The translations under genes were made by a program, and so were the position numbers. DNA of 10,400 bases from X23 sp050251575. Its GTDB lineage: Bacteria; Bacillota; Clostridia; SK-Y3. Below are positions 1-6,811 of this stretch, one piece after another. Position 1 is the first letter of the stretch. Each line of letters opens with the position of its first letter. The notes below the pieces were generated by a model. It was given only the letters and a program-made list of their open reading frames with translations. It did not search any database and had not been told where the DNA came from. The stretch lies in contig JBFWMP010000101.1 of NCBI GenBank assembly GCA_050251575.1, forward strand, positions 1-10,400. Reading direction: 5' to 3'.

Positions 1-2
1 TA

Positions 3-428
3 GCAAAGGATAAAACAGAAGTAATCGTTGCAGGCAGAATTGCTGAGTTAGAAAGCCTTGTCAAACTAGAGCAAGCCTTGGTAGTACAGATCGGGCGGCT
101 AGAACAGCAGAGGGAAGAGGCTGTAGATGTTATTGCCGATCAATTGAAACTTGACAAACAGAATATCACCGTCTTCAATCTGATGCAGCATTTAGACAAG
201 TCTCAACAGGAAAAGCTGAGAGACTTTGAAAAGAACATGACAAAGATATTAGAAGAGTTAAAAAATAGAAATGATTTAAATGCGAAGCTTATCAAACAAT
301 CTCTGGAATACATAGAGTTTTCAATGAATTTGCTCACTGATGCATCAGTGCCTGGAAATGCGTACGAAAGCAAGGGGACAACACGTGAAACAAGAGGCAC
401 AAGGAATTTCTTTGATATAAAATTATAG
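3..428 (+). CDS. flgN: FlgN-family flagellar export chaperone (5' truncated)
   Basis: The reading frame is open from the first bases of the window, so the true start lies upstream; the in-frame TTG at 78 is an internal leucine codon. The visible part is about 141 residues, almost all helical and charged, with a heptad-like stretch (AELESLVKLEQALVVQIGRL) typical of the FlgN antiparallel helical bundle. It ends in a flexible tail with a Tyr/Gly-containing segment (NAYESKGTTRETRGTRNFF). FlgN proteins are cytosolic chaperones that bind the C-terminal helices of FlgK and FlgL and deliver them to the type III flagellar export gate. Two flgK genes and flgL follow directly, which fits this role. FlgN sequences are poorly conserved, so the call rests on helix pattern, size and gene order together. 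The next gene starts 92 nt downstream, across a candidate promoter. Confidence 0.85.
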   Translation, partial: AKDKTEVIVAGRIAELESLVKLEQALVVQIGRLEQQREEAVDVIADQLKLDKQNITVFNLMQHLDKSQQEKLRDFEKNMTKILEELKNRNDLNAKLIKQSLEYIEFSMNLLTDASVPGNAYESKGTTRETRGTRNFFDIKL

Positions 429-438
429 TCAAAAGAAT

Positions 439-459
439 TGAGAATTGACAATAGAGAAT
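439..459 (+). repeat. Three degenerate heptamers (TGAGAAT type)
   Basis: The three consecutive heptamers are TGAGAAT, TGACAAT and AGAGAAT. They are the reverse complement, with substitutions, of the ATTCTCA heptamer repeated four times in the hag leader (6873-6900). The middle unit contributes the TTGACA of the candidate flgK promoter. The copy is short and imperfect, so a shared origin is likely but not proven. Confidence 0.5.
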
Positions 460-471
460 TACTCTTATAAT
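445..471 (+). promoter_or_regulatory. Candidate sigma-A promoter for flgK-flgL
   Basis: A perfect TTGACA (445-450) is followed after 15 nt by a perfect TATAAT (466-471). The 15-nt spacer is shorter than the usual 17, which would weaken it. It lies in the flgN-flgK gap, so it could give the flgK-flgK-flgL genes a transcript separate from flgN. No SigD-type motif was seen here. Confidence 0.4.
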
Positions 472-502
472 TAGATCAAAAAAGAGAAGTAATTCTGCAT
501 TT

Positions 503-517
503 AAAACCGGAGGTTTT
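503..517 (+). promoter_or_regulatory. Hairpin overlapping the RBS of the first flgK
   Basis: AAAACC (503-508) and GGTTTT (512-517) can pair perfectly around a GGA loop (509-511). The Shine-Dalgarno GGAGG (509-513) lies in the loop and 3' arm, with 7 nt to the ATG at 521. This could reduce ribosome access and places a GGA in a loop, the feature CsrA recognises. The loop is only 3 nt and lacks the preferred ANGGA context, so CsrA binding is speculative. Confidence 0.4.
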
Positions 518-520
518 GAG

Positions 521-2047
521 ATGGGATCGACTTTTTCAAGCTATCAAATCGCACGAACGGGTATGTATGTAAGTGAAAGGGGCTTATATACTACCGGTCA
601 TAATATATCTAATGTGAATACGGCAGGTTATTCCCGCCAGCAGACGATCATTGCAGAAACCGCACCTTCAAGTATAGGAAGGTTTCTGGTAGGCATTGGC
701 GCGGATGTGCAGCAGACGAGACAAGTCAGAAGCCAGTTTCTAGATAATACATATCGTCAACAAAGTGAATTGTTCGGTTACGCTGAAGCAAGAAGCAGTG
801 TAGTAGAAGAGATAGAGACAATCTTACCGGAGCCTTCAAATACAAGTTTGAGTTCGGTGATAGATAAGTTCTTCAAGTCGTGGGAGGAATTGTCCAAGGA
901 TCCGGGAAGCCTTACTGTCAGGGCATCTGTCAGACAGCGGAGCATAGAATTTGTTGATATGGTGAATCACATTGGTGATCAGCTGAACAGGCTTCAAAAT
1001 GATACTAATATGGAAATTAAAAATACGATAGGTGATATTAATTCTACTGCCAAACAAATAGCGGAACTGAATCAAAAGATTATGAAAGTTGAAGGAAGCG
1101 GAGATCAGGCGAATGATTTCAGGGATGAGAGAAATCTGTTATTGGATGATTTATCCCAAATGATTAATATAGATATTTCCGAAAAGGCTAATGGTACAGT
1201 AGACGTTGCTATTGGGGGCATATACCTGGTTAACGGATTAAAGACCAATGCAATCAAAGCGGACTATAACAGTAATCAAAGCATATTTTACACTGCAAAG
1301 TGGGAAAACAATGATGCTTTTGTACAGGTACGAGGCGGCAGACTAAAAGGATTGATTGAGGCAAGAGGAGATGTGGACGGTTATAAAGGAAGTGTGGGAA
1401 ATGGTTCGCCGGTTGAAGGAACAGATGTCAATACCGATGCAGCTTTGCCAGGCTATAAATTTAATCCATCTACGGAAAATATTATTTCAGAATTACGGAA
1501 TGGGATTAATATTATGGTAAACCTTATGACCAGGAAAGTGAATGAGCTGCATAGTGGAGGCGTCGGTCTCGATGGCAGTAGCGGTGTTGAACTATTTACC
1601 AAAATCGATGAATCATTGCCACTTGAAATGAGCAACATTCAAGTGAATCCACTGTTTAATGATGATAATGGATTGAATAAAATCGCCGCATCCGCTACAG
1701 GAGCGGGAAAGAATGATAACCAGGTGGCGCAAGAAATTGCCGACTTGCGCAGTTTGAAATTTTTCCAGGACGGCAATGTTACCGTCGATATTGATACCTA
1801 TTACAGCGGTATTGTTTCGTGGGTAGGTGCAGTCGGTCAGGAAGCAGGCGGCTTGTCAGACAATCAGTATACGTTGCTGGTTCAACTGCAAAACAATCGG
1901 GATTCGTTGTCTGGGGTTTCTTTGGATGAGGAAATGACAAATATGATGAAATACCAGCATGCATACAATGCTAGCGCAAGAGTAATTAATATTGTCGATG
2001 AAATGATAGACCAGATTGTAAACAGGATGGGGATTGTAGGACGCTAA
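521..2047 (+). CDS. flgK: Flagellar hook-associated protein 1 (first of two copies)
   Basis: This 508-residue protein forms the first ring of the hook-filament junction, outside the cell. The N-terminal rod/hook signature is clear: GHNISNVNTAGYSRQ at residues 26-40, matching the FlgK/FlgE-family motif. It is followed by a long helical D1 region (about 85-220) containing GDQANDFRDERNLLLDDLSQ, a typical FlgK segment. The C-terminus (about 463-508) has the conserved late helix with MMKYQHAYNASARVI and ends NRMGIVGR; this end is the usual FlgN-binding and polymerisation helix. The size is normal for FlgK (about 500-550 in many species). The start at 521 has GGAGG 7 nt upstream. A second, diverged flgK follows 40 nt after the stop codon. 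No signal peptide is present, as expected for type III export. Confidence 0.95.
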   Translation: MGSTFSSYQIARTGMYVSERGLYTTGHNISNVNTAGYSRQQTIIAETAPSSIGRFLVGIGADVQQTRQVRSQFLDNTYRQQSELFGYAEARSSVVEEIETILPEPSNTSLSSVIDKFFKSWEELSKDPGSLTVRASVRQRSIEFVDMVNHIGDQLNRLQNDTNMEIKNTIGDINSTAKQIAELNQKIMKVEGSGDQANDFRDERNLLLDDLSQMINIDISEKANGTVDVAIGGIYLVNGLKTNAIKADYNSNQSIFYTAKWENNDAFVQVRGGRLKGLIEARGDVDGYKGSVGNGSPVEGTDVNTDAALPGYKFNPSTENIISELRNGINIMVNLMTRKVNELHSGGVGLDGSSGVELFTKIDESLPLEMSNIQVNPLFNDDNGLNKIAASATGAGKNDNQVAQEIADLRSLKFFQDGNVTVDIDTYYSGIVSWVGAVGQEAGGLSDNQYTLLVQLQNNRDSLSGVSLDEEMTNMMKYQHAYNASARVINIVDEMIDQIVNRMGIVGR

Positions 2048-2066
2048 AGTAGCTAATTATTAATTG

Positions 2067-2085
2067 ATAAAGCTGGAGGTTTTAT
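2067..2085 (+). promoter_or_regulatory. Hairpin overlapping the RBS of the second flgK
   Basis: ATAAAGCT (2067-2074) pairs with GGTTTTAT (2078-2085), an 8-bp stem with two G-U wobbles and a GGA loop (2075-2077). As at the first flgK, the Shine-Dalgarno GGAGG (2075-2079) sits in the loop and 3' arm. The two hairpins have the same architecture but different 5' arms that still pair. This RBS also decides the start at 2088, 8 nt downstream. Confidence 0.4.
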
Positions 2086-2087
2086 AT

Positions 2088-3641
2088 ATGGGTTCTTCTT
2101 TTTTTGGATTGAATATTGCTTCGAGGGGTTTGTTTGTAAGCCAAGCGTCATTAAATGTAGTCAATCATAATATAGCCAATGCCAATACGCCCGGATATTC
2201 CCGTCAGGTAGCCACACAAAAGGCAACCGGAGCCATGACAACCTATAATGGTACAGGTATGATCGGTACAGGTGCTGACATTACAAGTGTTGAACGGGTA
2301 CGAAATGAGTATGTAGACTATAAGTACTGGAATGAAAATGTTTCATATGGAGAATGGGAGACGAAATCTACTGCTGTGGAAGAGTTGGAAGGCATCTTTA
2401 ATGAGATTGACGGCAATGGTTCCGGCAAAGTGTTGGACGCATTTTTCGATGCCCTTGAGACATTGTCGAAAGATCCCAGCAGCCAACAAGCAAGGGAGGC
2501 ATTGAAGGCGCAAGGAAACACTACTTGCAAGTATTTGAATGCCACGTCGGAACAATTATTGAAAATGAAAAATGACTTAAACTACGCAGTGGATTTGAAA
2601 GTAGGGGAGATTAATTCTATTTCCAAGCAAATTACTGTTTTGAATGAGCAGATTTATAAGTCTGAGGTAGATGGCAGTCATGCAAATGATCTGCGGGATC
2701 AAAGAACAATGCTGGTAGACCAATTGTCAAAGATAGTTAATATCGAGGCCGGGGAAGTAGTTGTCGGGACGCTGCCTAACGGGCAGGAAGACCGGCATTT
2801 TCAAATCACATTAAACGGTACCTACCTTGTAAATCATTTTAATAACTATGAACTGGAATGCTATGAAGATGCTGATAGCATGTATCAGATGAAATGGAAA
2901 GACAGTGGGAATAAAGTAGTACCCAAAAGCGGAGAACTAAAAGGGTACATGGATATGCGTGACGGCAACGGTACAGGAGGGGAGTACAAAGGCATTCCGT
3001 ACTATATGGATAAGCTTAACCAGTTCGCACGGACTTTTGCAGAGGCCTTTAATGAAGGCACATTTGCGGACGGGGAGTCATATTATGTTGGGCATGCCGG
3101 GGGAATAGGGTTGGACGGTTCAATGGGGACAAGGTTTTTCACATATGCCGACGGCCAAACCGCGAAGTCTTCTGCGGAATTTATGAGTGGGGGATCGGAT
3201 ATGGACGATATATACAGTCATATTACTGCGGCGAATATTTCTGTTTCATCCGATATTATGAACAGTGATGATGGCATTTACAAAATTGCTACGAGTTCTG
3301 CCAACGGTGAGGATGGTAACAATGAAAATGTCATTCAATTACTGGAACTGAGGAATGATACCCGTATGTTTGCGGAAGGCGCGCCGGAAGATTATATGAA
3401 ATCCCTGGTAGCAAATTTGGGCGTAGATGCAGAACAGGCGCAAAGAATGTATACCAATCAAAGTAATATTGTAGAACAGATAGACAATCGAAGATTATCT
3501 ATCTCAAGTGTATCCATTAGTGAAGAAGCAGCAAATATGATTAAGTATGAACAGGCGTATAATGCAGCTGCGAAAATGATTACGGTTATGGATGCAATAT
3601 ATGATACCACCATTAACAGGATGGGGACGTCAGGTAGGTAA
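2088..3641 (+). CDS. flgK: Flagellar hook-associated protein 1 (second copy)
   Basis: This 517-residue second FlgK starts at the ATG at 2088, 8 nt after GGAGG. An in-frame TTG at 2064 would place the ribosome binding site inside the gene and is not used. The N-terminus MGSSFFGLNIASRGLFVSQ, followed by NHNIANANTPGYSRQ at residues 26-40, aligns with the first copy and is closer to the canonical ANANTPGYSRQ form. The segment DGSHANDLRDQRTMLVDQLS matches the equivalent D1 segment of the first copy. The C-terminus carries MIKYEQAYNAAAKMITVMDA and ends NRMGTSGR. The middle differs strongly between copies: here it has a Gly/Asp-rich region with GHAGGIGLDGSMGTRFFTYA. The copies are paralogues diverged along their whole length, not a recent duplication. 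Both look intact, so both could be exported and contribute to the junction. Confidence 0.93.
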   Translation: MGSSFFGLNIASRGLFVSQASLNVVNHNIANANTPGYSRQVATQKATGAMTTYNGTGMIGTGADITSVERVRNEYVDYKYWNENVSYGEWETKSTAVEELEGIFNEIDGNGSGKVLDAFFDALETLSKDPSSQQAREALKAQGNTTCKYLNATSEQLLKMKNDLNYAVDLKVGEINSISKQITVLNEQIYKSEVDGSHANDLRDQRTMLVDQLSKIVNIEAGEVVVGTLPNGQEDRHFQITLNGTYLVNHFNNYELECYEDADSMYQMKWKDSGNKVVPKSGELKGYMDMRDGNGTGGEYKGIPYYMDKLNQFARTFAEAFNEGTFADGESYYVGHAGGIGLDGSMGTRFFTYADGQTAKSSAEFMSGGSDMDDIYSHITAANISVSSDIMNSDDGIYKIATSSANGEDGNNENVIQLLELRNDTRMFAEGAPEDYMKSLVANLGVDAEQAQRMYTNQSNIVEQIDNRRLSISSVSISEEAANMIKYEQAYNAAAKMITVMDAIYDTTINRMGTSGR

Positions 3642-3667
3642 TTAGTGGAGAATTGGGGGATTGCTTT

Positions 3668-5044
3668 ATGAGAGTTACAAATAACATGATGGTTAGAAAT
3701 ATGATGACAACTATGAATAAAAACCTTAATCGAATGAGTACATATCAGTATCAGATGTCGAGCGGCAAAAAGATAAAAGTTGCTTCTGACGATCCGATTG
3801 TGGCGGCACGCTCTATGAAACTAAGGTCAAACATGTCCCAAATAGAACAATACAAAAAGAATGTGGACGATGCGGATTCGTGGATGCAAGTCACTGAGAG
3901 TGCTTTGAGCAATTTGGAAGATGTTGTTCAAAGAGCAAGGGAACTTACTGTAGAAGCTGCAAACGGTACTTTGTCCGACCAAGATAAGGAAATGGTTAAA
4001 GCGGAGATTGTTCAGCTTCAGCAAAGCATCGTGGAAATTTCTAATGCGAGCTATGCCGGACGATATGTATTTGCGGGCTATAAGACCGATGAACCCCCCT
4101 TTGCGATTGAAGATACCGTCGCAGGAAAGAAAATTACCTATCAGGGAAATTACCTTGCGATCGGCGGCCCGGTGTCAAGTGATATTGTGCCAGCTGACTT
4201 TGAAGCATTTTATCAAGACAATTTGGACAAAATACACGGACAGCCCGAATTGATGATGGGTGCTTATACATCTTTTACTGCTGCTGCGGGAGATCAGTTC
4301 TCCATAACTATTGATAAAACTCCTCCTGTTCCTATGCAGACGATTGATATATCCTCTATGAATACAGCAAATTTGGATACTTTTGTATCTGATCTGCAGA
4401 CAGAGCTGAATACTGTTTTCGGGAGTAGCGATATTGTTCAAGTTAATAATGAGGAAGGTAGGTTGAAGTTTACAGTTCTAGATGGTGACCGTCTCGCCCT
4501 TAATGCAGTGACCGGCTCTGACGCATTGAAAAAGATGGGGTTCTCCGACAATGCAAAAGCTGTAAAGAATCAGAGTCAGCAGATTGTCTATAAAATAGGT
4601 GCAGGCAACAATCTGAATATAAACGTGGAAGGAAATAATGTTTTCGGAAGCGGAGCGGAAGGATTATTTGAAACCTTCAGAAAGCTGGAGTTTGCACTGG
4701 GTGGTGAAACATCATATCAGACCGCCAGTCTGGACGCATTAGGGAATGTTGTGGTACAAACCCATGACCTTGAAGTGGGTGATGTACTCGCGGACTTGGA
4801 TAACGATATGAACAGACTATTAACCATCATGGCTGATGTGGGTGCCAAGACAAATTATATAGAATTAACGCAAAATAGATTAGACGATGATTATCTCAAC
4901 TATACCGAGTTAATGAGTAAAAATGAAGATGTGGATATGGCCGAAGCAATCATGAATTTAGAGATGGCGGAAAATGTATATAATGCTTCTTTGTCTACCG
5001 GAGCGAGAATCATTCAGCCAACGCTTGTAAGTTTTCTAAGCTAA
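3668..5044 (+). CDS. flgL: Flagellar hook-associated protein 3, long form
   Basis: FlgL forms the second junction ring between FlgK and the flagellin filament. The start at 3668 follows GGGGGA (3655-3660) by 7 nt; the in-frame TTG at 3653 precedes that site and is rejected. The N-terminus has the flagellin-like fold: MRVTNNMMVRNMM, SSGKKIKVASDDP at 31-43, and a D1 helix with VVQRARELTVEAANGTLS at 86-103. NASYAGRYVFAGYKTDEPPF (126-145) is a FlgL hallmark. The C-terminus (about 415-458) has NEDVDMAEAIMNLEMAENVY and ends in a hydrophobic tail. At 458 residues it is much longer than the roughly 300-residue B. subtilis and E. coli proteins. The extra sequence is a central region, about 180-370. 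Part of it (about 225-282, NTANLDTFVSDLQTELNTVF onward) resembles the hook IN motif of FliD and flagellins; this resemblance is by eye only. Confidence 0.93.
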   Translation: MRVTNNMMVRNMMTTMNKNLNRMSTYQYQMSSGKKIKVASDDPIVAARSMKLRSNMSQIEQYKKNVDDADSWMQVTESALSNLEDVVQRARELTVEAANGTLSDQDKEMVKAEIVQLQQSIVEISNASYAGRYVFAGYKTDEPPFAIEDTVAGKKITYQGNYLAIGGPVSSDIVPADFEAFYQDNLDKIHGQPELMMGAYTSFTAAAGDQFSITIDKTPPVPMQTIDISSMNTANLDTFVSDLQTELNTVFGSSDIVQVNNEEGRLKFTVLDGDRLALNAVTGSDALKKMGFSDNAKAVKNQSQQIVYKIGAGNNLNINVEGNNVFGSGAEGLFETFRKLEFALGGETSYQTASLDALGNVVVQTHDLEVGDVLADLDNDMNRLLTIMADVGAKTNYIELTQNRLDDDYLNYTELMSKNEDVDMAEAIMNLEMAENVYNASLSTGARIIQPTLVSFLS

Positions 5045-5114
5045 AAGCAGTAATCATTTTTTCAGCTTTTCGGATCTGTCCCTGAGTCATTATTAATTAT
5101 GTGAGGATTTCATC

Positions 5115-5672
5115 ATGCTACAAATATCTCAAACGCATGCGCAAATAGGAATTGAAACACAGAAAGCACAGCTTTATATGCAGTCGTTACCTGCCAAACT
5201 AAATATGCATCAGGAATATGCAAAGATAGAAATTGAGCTGGACTTGCCTAAAGTGCACATTGATCAGTATCAGTGTTTTGCAGAAGCAGGGCGTAAAAAT
5301 AATCGGGATCTTTTAAAGGAAACAGTGCAGTTAGCCTCGCAGCAAGCCATGCAGTATATCGCTAAAACTGCTGCGGATGGGAAAACGCTTCAAGCAGTAC
5401 AAGATGGAGGTAATGCAATTGCAGAGATTGCAGCCAGGGGCGCAGGTTCGCAAAAAAAGGAATTCGGCATGGTTACTATTCCTAAAAGCAGACCTAAGAT
5501 AGAAGTTACAGGAGATGTAAAACTATACTATCGTTCAGGCGGAGTTCAGTATAGCTATCAATCCGGCGAGATGAAGATACAAGCAACTCCTTCAGAAATA
5601 AATATATATATGAAGCAATATACATCCATTCAATTTAAATATGTAGGTAAGAATGTAGATATCGAAATATAG
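5115..5672 (+). CDS. DUF6470 / YviE-like flagellar-locus protein
   Basis: This 185-residue protein lies between flgL and fliW, exactly where B. subtilis has yviE, a protein of similar size and no firmly known function. Features seen are an N-terminal IGIET motif (11-15), LDLPKVHIDQYQCFAEAG (42-59), a predicted helical middle (60-108, rich in Gln/Ala) and a beta-rich C-terminal third with alternating hydrophobic residues (127-185). There is no signal peptide or membrane segment. The start has GAGG (5103-5106) 8 nt upstream and lies 70 nt after flgL. The family assignment comes from motif appearance and synteny. The role is unknown; placement suggests a cytosolic part in late flagellar assembly or in FliW/CsrA control, but that is inference. 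Confidence 0.8.
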   Translation: MLQISQTHAQIGIETQKAQLYMQSLPAKLNMHQEYAKIEIELDLPKVHIDQYQCFAEAGRKNNRDLLKETVQLASQQAMQYIAKTAADGKTLQAVQDGGNAIAEIAARGAGSQKKEFGMVTIPKSRPKIEVTGDVKLYYRSGGVQYSYQSGEMKIQATPSEINIYMKQYTSIQFKYVGKNVDIEI

Positions 5673-5755
5673 GAGGATTGAAAAGTTCGATTTCTGAGTA
5701 ATTATCATTTTGTCACATCCTTCTATAGAGAAGATAGATACATTTTTTTGTATTA

Positions 5756-5786
5756 TTGAGAAGAGTAAATGTAGGAGTAATATAAT
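5756..5786 (+). promoter_or_regulatory. Candidate sigma-A promoter for fliW-csrA
   Basis: TATAAT (5781-5786) is a perfect -10. TTGAGA (5756-5761) lies 19 nt upstream; an alternative -10, TAATAT (5778-5783), gives 16-nt spacing. It sits in the 194-nt gap before fliW, the largest gap upstream of that gene. It would let fliW-csrA be made independently of the flgK-flgL transcript. The spacing makes this moderate evidence only. Confidence 0.4.
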
Positions 5787-5810
5787 AATTTATTTATTAG
5801 GTGGTTGTAG

Positions 5811-5831
5811 GGAACGGTTTATAATCGTTCC
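5811..5831 (+). promoter_or_regulatory. Hairpin in the fliW leader
   Basis: GGAACGGTT (5811-5819) can pair with AATCGTTCC (5823-5831), a 9-bp stem with one G-U pair and a 3-nt loop. There is no T-run after it, so it is not an intrinsic terminator. It lies 24 nt before the fliW ribosome binding site (GGAGG, 5856-5860). AGGGA (5809-5813), a partial CsrA-type core, sits at its base rather than in the loop. A regulatory role is possible but unproven. Confidence 0.35.
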
Positions 5832-5866
5832 ACATTAGATACGAACAGTTTTTAAGGAGGAATAAT

Positions 5867-6385
5867 ATGCAACTAAACACAAGGCACTTTGGACTAATTG
5901 AAATAAATGAAGAAGATATTATAGACTTTCCTGAAGGACTGCCGGGTTTTGAAGACGTAAAAAAGTTTATTATTATTAATAGTTACGACGAAAATTCGCC
6001 TTTTCAATGGCTTCAAAGTATAGACAATCCGGAGCTTGCTTTTGTAATTATTGATCCACGATTAATTAAGAACGAATATATTGTTGACGTAGATACGGCA
6101 GAGGTGGAAATACTTAATATTACTGATGTAAACAAGGTATTGATTTATTCTATAATAGTAGTACCTGAAGATATTACTAAAATGACTGCCAATTTAAAAG
6201 CACCTGTAATCATTAATACTGAGAACAATAAAGGCAAGCAGGTAGTGATGGAGAATAATGAATACACGCTGAGATATTGCTTTTTGGAAGGACTTCGTCG
6301 CTCATTCTCAAATGATTCTGAAAAAAGTAACGAATCTCAAAGTTCATGCTGCAGTGAAAAATCCGACAGTATGATAGGAGGGTGA
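5867..6385 (+). CDS. fliW: Flagellar assembly factor FliW
   Basis: FliW is a cytosolic protein that binds either newly made flagellin or CsrA. When flagellin accumulates it takes FliW, and released CsrA represses hag translation. Family motifs are strong: DFPEGLPGFED (20-30), SPFQWLQSIDNPELAFVIID (44-63), a central beta region, and KMTANLKAPVIINTENNKGK (105-124) followed by EYTLRY (132-137). The core ends near residue 144. Beyond it is a roughly 28-residue polar tail rich in Ser, Asp and Glu and containing a Cys-Cys pair (161-162), making the protein slightly long at 172 residues. The start has GGAGG 6 nt upstream. The last codons overlap the csrA ribosome binding site and the stop lies 3 nt before csrA, so the two are very probably translationally linked. 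Confidence 0.97.
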   Translation: MQLNTRHFGLIEINEEDIIDFPEGLPGFEDVKKFIIINSYDENSPFQWLQSIDNPELAFVIIDPRLIKNEYIVDVDTAEVEILNITDVNKVLIYSIIVVPEDITKMTANLKAPVIINTENNKGKQVVMENNEYTLRYCFLEGLRRSFSNDSEKSNESQSSCCSEKSDSMIGG

Positions 6386-6388
6386 CTT

Positions 6389-6613
6389 ATGCTGGTACTT
6401 ACAAGGAAGAAAGAACAATCCATTATTATTGGAGACAATATAGAAATCTCTATTATAGACATTCAAGGAGACCAGGTAAGGATTGGCATTAATGCCCCCA
6501 AGGATATTTCCATTCATCGAAAAGAAGTATTTCTCGAAATCCAACAGGAGAACAAAGCAGCAGCACAAGTAAAGAACATATCATTAAATGATATATTCAC
6601 AAAAAACAAATAG
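6389..6613 (+). CDS. csrA: Carbon storage regulator / flagellin translational repressor CsrA
   Basis: CsrA is a small homodimeric RNA-binding protein that recognises GGA motifs, ideally in hairpin loops, and blocks ribosome access. This protein has 74 residues, the same length as B. subtilis CsrA. The N-terminus MLVLTRKKEQSIIIGD is near-invariant. The RNA-contact residues known in the family are present: L4 and R6, and R44 in ISIHRKEVFL. Asn55 (in EIQQENKAAA), the position implicated in FliW binding in B. subtilis, is retained. The C-terminal extension needed for FliW regulation is also present. The start at 6389 is preceded by AGGAGGG (6376-6382), inside the end of fliW. Its target is probably the hag leader just downstream, which contains two matching sites. 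Confidence 0.98.
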   Translation: MLVLTRKKEQSIIIGDNIEISIIDIQGDQVRIGINAPKDISIHRKEVFLEIQQENKAAAQVKNISLNDIFTKNK

Positions 6614-6700
6614 GAATGGTTAATAACCGTCCATTTATATAGCAACTATTCCTTCTCGACCTCTTATCATTGCGAGAATGTTAAAATTTCTAGTAATCTC

Positions 6701-6731
6701 AAAAAATTCTACATTTTCGGTAGAATTTTTT
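6701..6731 (+). terminator. Probable terminator of fliW-csrA transcript
   Basis: A perfect 12-bp inverted repeat (6701-6712 with 6720-6731) surrounds a 7-nt loop. The 3' arm ends in TTTTTT and is followed by CATTTTT, so an RNA hairpin with a U-run would form about 90 nt after csrA. The stem is GC-poor, which may make it leaky. The matching A-run on the 5' side means it could also act on the other strand. It ends 10 nt before the hag -35 element and would separate csrA and hag transcription. Confidence 0.6.
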
Positions 6732-6741
6732 CATTTTTCGC

Positions 6742-6768
6742 TAAAGTATTTTTCGAATTATTCGATAT
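6742..6768 (+). promoter_or_regulatory. SigD (sigma-28/FliA) promoter of hag
   Basis: TAAA (6742-6745, within CTAAAG) is separated by exactly 15 nt from TTCGATAT (6761-6768). The flagellar sigma consensus is TAAA-N15-GCCGATAT, so the -35 and spacing match fully and the -10 matches 6 of 8 positions. Flagellin genes are classic targets of this sigma factor. Transcription would begin around 6775. Confidence 0.85.
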
Positions 6769-6790
6769 ATATTATGAAAGCAAAAAGCAA

Positions 6791-6804
6791 TGGCTGGCCA
6801 GCCA
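6791..6804 (+). repeat. 14-bp perfect palindrome in hag leader
   Basis: TGGCTGGCCAGCCA is fully self-complementary and GC-rich inside an AT-rich region. It begins roughly 16 nt after the predicted hag transcription start. As RNA it can form a 5-bp stem with a GGCC loop, which might protect the 5' end of the message. As DNA it could be a dimeric protein site. Neither role is shown. Confidence 0.5.
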
Positions 6805-6811
6805 AACAAAG

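Noticed and set aside
2064..2087. TTG start for the second flgK
   Set aside because: The start would contain its own Shine-Dalgarno; the ATG at 2088 is correctly spaced and gives the conserved MGSSFFG start.
3653..3667. TTG start for flgL
   Set aside because: It overlaps the GGGGGA ribosome site; the ATG at 3668 yields the family N-terminus MRVTNNMM.
5042..5072. AAAAGC/GCTTTT inverted repeat after flgL as a terminator
   Set aside because: A 6-bp, AT-rich stem with an 18-nt loop and no proper T-run; too weak to call.
6612..6653. 10-bp inverted repeat with a 22-nt loop right after csrA as terminator
   Set aside because: There is no T-run and the loop is long; the hairpin at 6701-6731 followed by Ts is a better terminator.
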